Shown here: positions 42,878 through 45,741 of the stretch, piece after piece
How the letters are laid out: the number at the start of each line of letters is the position of its first letter
Position numbering within the stretch: the stretch's first letter is position 1
From: Salinisphaera sp.
Lineage (GTDB): Bacteria > Pseudomonadota > Gammaproteobacteria > Nevskiales > Salinisphaeraceae
Assembly: GCA_027858915.1 (NCBI GenBank)
Contig: JAQIBT010000040.1
Span: forward strand, 1 to 45,741
Length of the DNA: 45,741 nt
Direction: 5' to 3'
The notes under the pieces: model-generated
What the model was told of the DNA's origin: nothing
What the model saw: only the letters and a program-made list of their open reading frames with translations
Databases searched by the model: none
Program-made: the position numbers and the translations under genes

Positions 42878-42961
42878 GACTGCTGATGCTTGTCTTAAGC
42901 GCAGGCATTTGATCAGCCTCAAGGCATCGCCGGACTACTTAGCGCCGTTTTTAATCTGCTT

Positions 42962-42990
42962 TTTAATCTGCGCGAATCTGCGGATAAAAC
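42962..42990. repeat. Type A dispersed repeat, inverted
   Basis: TTTAATCTGCGCGAATCTGC followed by GGATAAAAC, nearly the reverse complement of 42771-42800. A shorter unit (TTTTTAATCTGC) precedes it at 42949-42960. Confidence 0.7.
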
Positions 42991-43063
42991 CTGCCTGTAT
43001 TAGCTCCATGTACGTGCATTGGCGTTCATTCGTGGAAAGGAATTCTGCGTTCGCCGATCAGCT

Positions 43064-43672
43064 TCAGGCGCCAACCGGCTTGCTCGCTTCGATTTCGATC
43101 GACAGATCGATCTTGTCGCCGACCAGCGGCAGGTAGGCGTCCATGCCGTAATCGCTGCGCTTGAGCTTTGTTTCGGCCGCGAAACCACAGGTGTATTGGC
43201 TCTTCTCCAAGGGATTGATGCGGCAGGCGATATCGTCCACGTCCAGCGTGACGAGCCGGGTTACGCCGTGCATGGTGAAATTGCCCTTTACGGTCGCTTT
43301 GTCTGCATGGTGGTCGTCAAACGTCACGCTCGTGGACTCGAACTTCATCGACGGATATTTCTTCACGTCGAAGAAACCGTCCATGTCGCGTAGATGCTCG
43401 TCGCGGGCCTTGTTGCCGGTGTTCACACTGGCCGGATCGAGCGTTACCGCCACCTGGCTCTGACCACCGCTCGGATCAATCTGGATCGTACCGCTCTTGA
43501 TATCGATACGGCCGTGCATGGCCGACAAGCCCATGTGATTCACTTCGAAATGGCCGTAGCTGTGGGTCGGATCGATTTTGTAGGTGCCGGCATTGAGACC
43601 GGGATCGACATCGGCACCGGCCGTGGCGGCGAGCGCAATTAGCGCGCCGAATACAAGGCTGTGTTTGATCAT
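43064..43672 (-). CDS. YceI-family periplasmic protein
   Basis: A 202-residue protein from ATG 43672 with AGGAG seven bases upstream (the frame is open to 43738). A signal peptide (MIKHSLVFGALIALAATAGA) is followed by the YceI lipocalin-like barrel: YKIDPTHSYGHFEVNHMGLS, then GRIDIKSGTIQID, HLRDMDGFFDVKKYPSMKFE and the ending KRSDYGMDAYLPLVGDKIDL. YceI proteins bind polyisoprenoid lipids such as ubiquinone in a long pocket. The protein has two Cys (DIACR, YTCGF) that could form a disulfide. Confidence 0.92.
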   Translation of the reverse strand: MIKHSLVFGALIALAATAGADVDPGLNAGTYKIDPTHSYGHFEVNHMGLSAMHGRIDIKSGTIQIDPSGGQSQVAVTLDPASVNTGNKARDEHLRDMDGFFDVKKYPSMKFESTSVTFDDHHADKATVKGNFTMHGVTRLVTLDVDDIACRINPLEKSQYTCGFAAETKLKRSDYGMDAYLPLVGDKIDLSIEIEASKPVGA

Positions 43673-43817
43673 CGAAGACTCCTTGTAATTTGCGGGTGTG
43701 GTGAAGAGGCGTCGATGGCATACGTTATCACATCGCATATCGTTAGGAATGCCGTCTTCATCGCTTTGACGCTGGCCGTCGTAGACTGCTAATCACTGTT
43801 TTCGTAGAGCCACATGC

Positions 43818-44659
43818 ATGCCGGAAGGTCCTGAAATCCGACGGATGGTCGACGATATCGAAAAGGCGATCGGCCAACGCAAGGCCGACGAGGTGTTCTT
43901 TGCCTTCGAACGACTCAAGGACTTCGAGTCGATGCTGGCCGGTCGGCAAGTCACAGCCGTCGAGGCACGCGGCAAGGCCGTACTGGTGTTCTTTGCGTCG
44001 AAAGGCGACGACGGGCCGTGGTGTGTTTACAGCCACAACCAGCTCTATGGCCAGTGGCGTATTGGCAAGCCAGGCGTCGAACCACGTACTGGCCGCCAAC
44101 TGCGGTTCGCGGTGATCGGCCGCGACAAGGCGGCGCGCCTCTACAGCGCCTCGGATATCCGCCTGGTACGCCCGGACGAACTCGACACCGTTAATTATCT
44201 GGCCCGTCTCGGGCCTGATCCACTCAACCAGGAGGTATCGATCGACTCGCTGATTGCGCGTTTTGATGACAAGCGTTTTCGCGGCCGGGGCCTGGGCGGT
44301 CTGTTGCTCGATCAGGGATTTGTAGCCGGCGTTGGCAACTATCTGCGTTCGGAGATTCTGTTCGAGGCTGGTATTGCGCACAAGAGCCGTCTGCGCGATC
44401 TGGGCGCGGATGCACAGGTACGACTGGCCACGGCGATTCTTGGGCTTATCGACCGTGCCTATCGCCTGAAAGGCATCACCAACAATCCCGAGCGGGCAAA
44501 GCAGCTCAAGCACGAAGGCTGGTCCTACGGCCAGCGCCGGCATATGGTGTTCAATCGTGAATCAGAGTCTTGTCATGTCTGCGGCACAGCGATCGTGAAG
44601 ACGAGTGTGGCGAGCCGTCGGCTTATTACTGCTCTGTCTGTCAGATCAGCAACCCATAG
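43818..44659 (+). pseudogene. nei: Endonuclease VIII (Nei), frameshifted in the zinc finger
   Basis: Fpg/Nei-family DNA glycosylase/AP lyase for oxidised pyrimidines. MPEGPEIRRMVDDIEKAIGQ gives the catalytic P2 and E3, and ARGKAVLVFF, SHNQLYGQW, YSASDIRL, GLLLDQGFVAGVGNYLRSEI and the HMVFNRESESCHVCG zinc-finger half all align with E. coli Nei. In the read frame the second zinc Cys pair is missing: after VASRRL the frame runs on as unrelated sequence to 44906, overlapping the next gene by 160 bases. Starting at T44624 in the next frame the sequence reads YYCSVCQISNP-stop (TAG 44657-44659), exactly the expected finger end. A single missing T near 44623-44624 restores a 280-residue Nei. Either a real inactivating mutation or a sequencing error. 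Confidence 0.88.
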
Positions 44660-44745
44660 ACCCGCCAGGCGCCAACGGCAGCGCTTGTACCGCTGCACGG
44701 CTCGAATTACTGTATTGCACATAAACCCTTCTACAAAACCCTCCC

Positions 44746-45729
44746 ATGGACTACAAGCAACTAGGCCGCACCGGCACCCGGGTGTCACCGATCTGCCTCG
44801 GCACCATGACCTACGGCACGCCCGAATGGCGGGAATGGGTGCTCGACGAACAGGCCAGCCGCCCGTTCATCAAGAAAGCGCTCGACGCCGACATCAATTT
44901 CTTTGATACCGCTGATATGTACTCGCTGGGCGAGTCCGAACGCGTCGTGGGCAAGGCGCTGCTCGACTATGCCAAGCGCTCCGACGTCGTGCTGGCCACC
45001 AAGGTATTCAACCCCATGGGCGACGGACCCAACGACCGTGGGCTGTCGCGCAAGCACATCATGGACGCTATCGATGCATCGCTGACCCGCCTGGGGACCG
45101 ATCATGTCGATCTGTATCAGATCCATCGCTGGGATTATCACACCCCGGTCGAGGAGTTCATGGAAGCGCTGCACGACGTGGTCAAGGCCGGCAAGGCCCG
45201 CTATATCGGGGCGTCGAGCATGTTCGCCTGGCAGTTTGCCAAGGCCCAGCACGTGGCCGAGTCCAACGGCTGGACGCGGTTCGTGACCATGCAGCCCATG
45301 TACAACCTGATCTATCGCGAGGAAGAACGCGAGATGTTCCCGCTGTGCGCCGACCAGGGCGTCGGCATCATCCCCTGGAGCCCGTTGGCGCGCGGCGTCC
45401 TGGCCGGCAAGAAACAAGGCAAGGACGGCGAGTCCACCCGCTCGAAAACCGACCAGATGACTGATAAATGGCATCTGGGCACGTCCAGCGCCGATGATCA
45501 GGTGATCGAGGCGCTGCGCAAGGTCGCCGAGGCGCGCGACGTATCGATGGCCCAGGTCGCGCTGGCCTGGGTGGCAGCCAATCCGCAGGTCACGGCACCG
45601 ATCATCGGTGCCAGCAAGGAGCGACATCTCGACGAAGCGATTGCCGCCATCCAACTGACGCTGACGGCAGACGAGAAAGCCGCGCTCGAAGCGCCCTATG
45701 TGCCGCACTGGATTGCCGGGCACGCCTGA
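44746..45729 (+). CDS. Aldo/keto reductase
   Basis: A 327-residue NADP-dependent reductase with a TIM barrel. The catalytic tetrad is visible: D54 and Y59 (NFFDTADMYS), K86 (LATKVFNP) and H127 (LYQIHRWD). The cofactor-binding end has IIPWSPLARGVLAGKK and APIIGASKERHL. The closest pattern is the YajO/AKR11-like group of bacterial enzymes; substrate unknown. The gene starts 86 bases after the restored nei stop, with no clear ribosome site visible next to ATG 44746. Confidence 0.92.
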   Translation: MDYKQLGRTGTRVSPICLGTMTYGTPEWREWVLDEQASRPFIKKALDADINFFDTADMYSLGESERVVGKALLDYAKRSDVVLATKVFNPMGDGPNDRGLSRKHIMDAIDASLTRLGTDHVDLYQIHRWDYHTPVEEFMEALHDVVKAGKARYIGASSMFAWQFAKAQHVAESNGWTRFVTMQPMYNLIYREEEREMFPLCADQGVGIIPWSPLARGVLAGKKQGKDGESTRSKTDQMTDKWHLGTSSADDQVIEALRKVAEARDVSMAQVALAWVAANPQVTAPIIGASKERHLDEAIAAIQLTLTADEKAALEAPYVPHWIAGHA

Positions 45730-45741
45730 TCTTAGGCTTCA

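Larger units (their letters stand above)
42720..43063. other. Repeat-rich intergenic region
   Basis: No gene is seen between uup and the convergent yceI-like gene. The region consists largely of repeat units in two types, A (ATCCGCAGATTAACGCAGAT) and B (CCGCAAATGAACACGAACGC), in both orientations, arranged A, B, then inverted A and inverted B. Confidence 0.7.

Noticed and set aside
1-45741. CRISPR array or prophage
   Set aside because: No regularly spaced repeat clusters, cas genes, integrase or phage structural genes are visible; the repeats found are few and irregularly placed.

Overview
The window looks like a chromosome segment of a fairly GC-rich gammaproteobacterium. YajD, Uup, RmuC, Nei, ArfB, CstA and a YfcH-type SDR all resemble gammaproteobacterial versions. 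Two adjacent Na+/H+ antiporters (a CPA1/NhaP-like protein and NhaD) and a mechanosensitive channel suit a marine or halotolerant lifestyle. A Salinisphaera-like organism would fit, but that is a guess and no marker here proves it.

Region 1-7.4 kb is an eroded accessory patch. It holds a truncated TnpB gene, a periplasmic PQQ dehydrogenase, an IS5-type transposase fragment fused head-on to the 5' part of a Crp/Fnr-type regulator gene, a choice-of-anchor A/PEP-CTERM surface protein with an apparent one-base frameshift in its signal peptide, yajD, and a soluble double-PAS chemoreceptor. An 82-bp repeat is present in inverted orientation at 1-82 and 7064-7145, with a decayed third copy at 7321-7350, so the patch is bracketed by related mobile-element ends.

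Region 7.4-24 kb carries two complete, similarly ordered branched-chain amino acid-type (HAAT) ABC transporter operons on the minus strand (7365-11892 and 19440-24017). The first is preceded by a very good sigma-54 promoter match. Between them lie a FrnE-type DsbA oxidoreductase, the two Na+/H+ antiporters, an XRE-like regulator, a lipoprotein, and a striking in-frame fusion of half a radical-SAM protein to a UdgX uracil-DNA glycosylase.

Region 24-34 kb contains an MscS channel, arfB, an AraC regulator divergent from a Zn alcohol dehydrogenase (with a clear terminator), a minus-strand set of SDR, YfcH-like and GlcD-like oxidoreductases, tRNA-Gly(CCC), a lipoprotein and a PAS-PAS-PAS-GGDEF diguanylate cyclase.

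Region 34-38 kb is the most system-like cluster: cstA, an ArsD-like CC protein, a small protein ending in Cys-Cys-stop, and an ArsA/Get3-type ATPase with a His-rich N-terminus, all on one strand. Region 38-45.7 kb holds rmuC-moeB (coupled; MoeB carries an N-terminal rhodanese domain), uup flanked by 45-bp direct repeats, a yceI-like gene, nei with a frameshift in its zinc finger, and an aldo/keto reductase. No rRNA genes, CRISPR arrays or prophage were seen.
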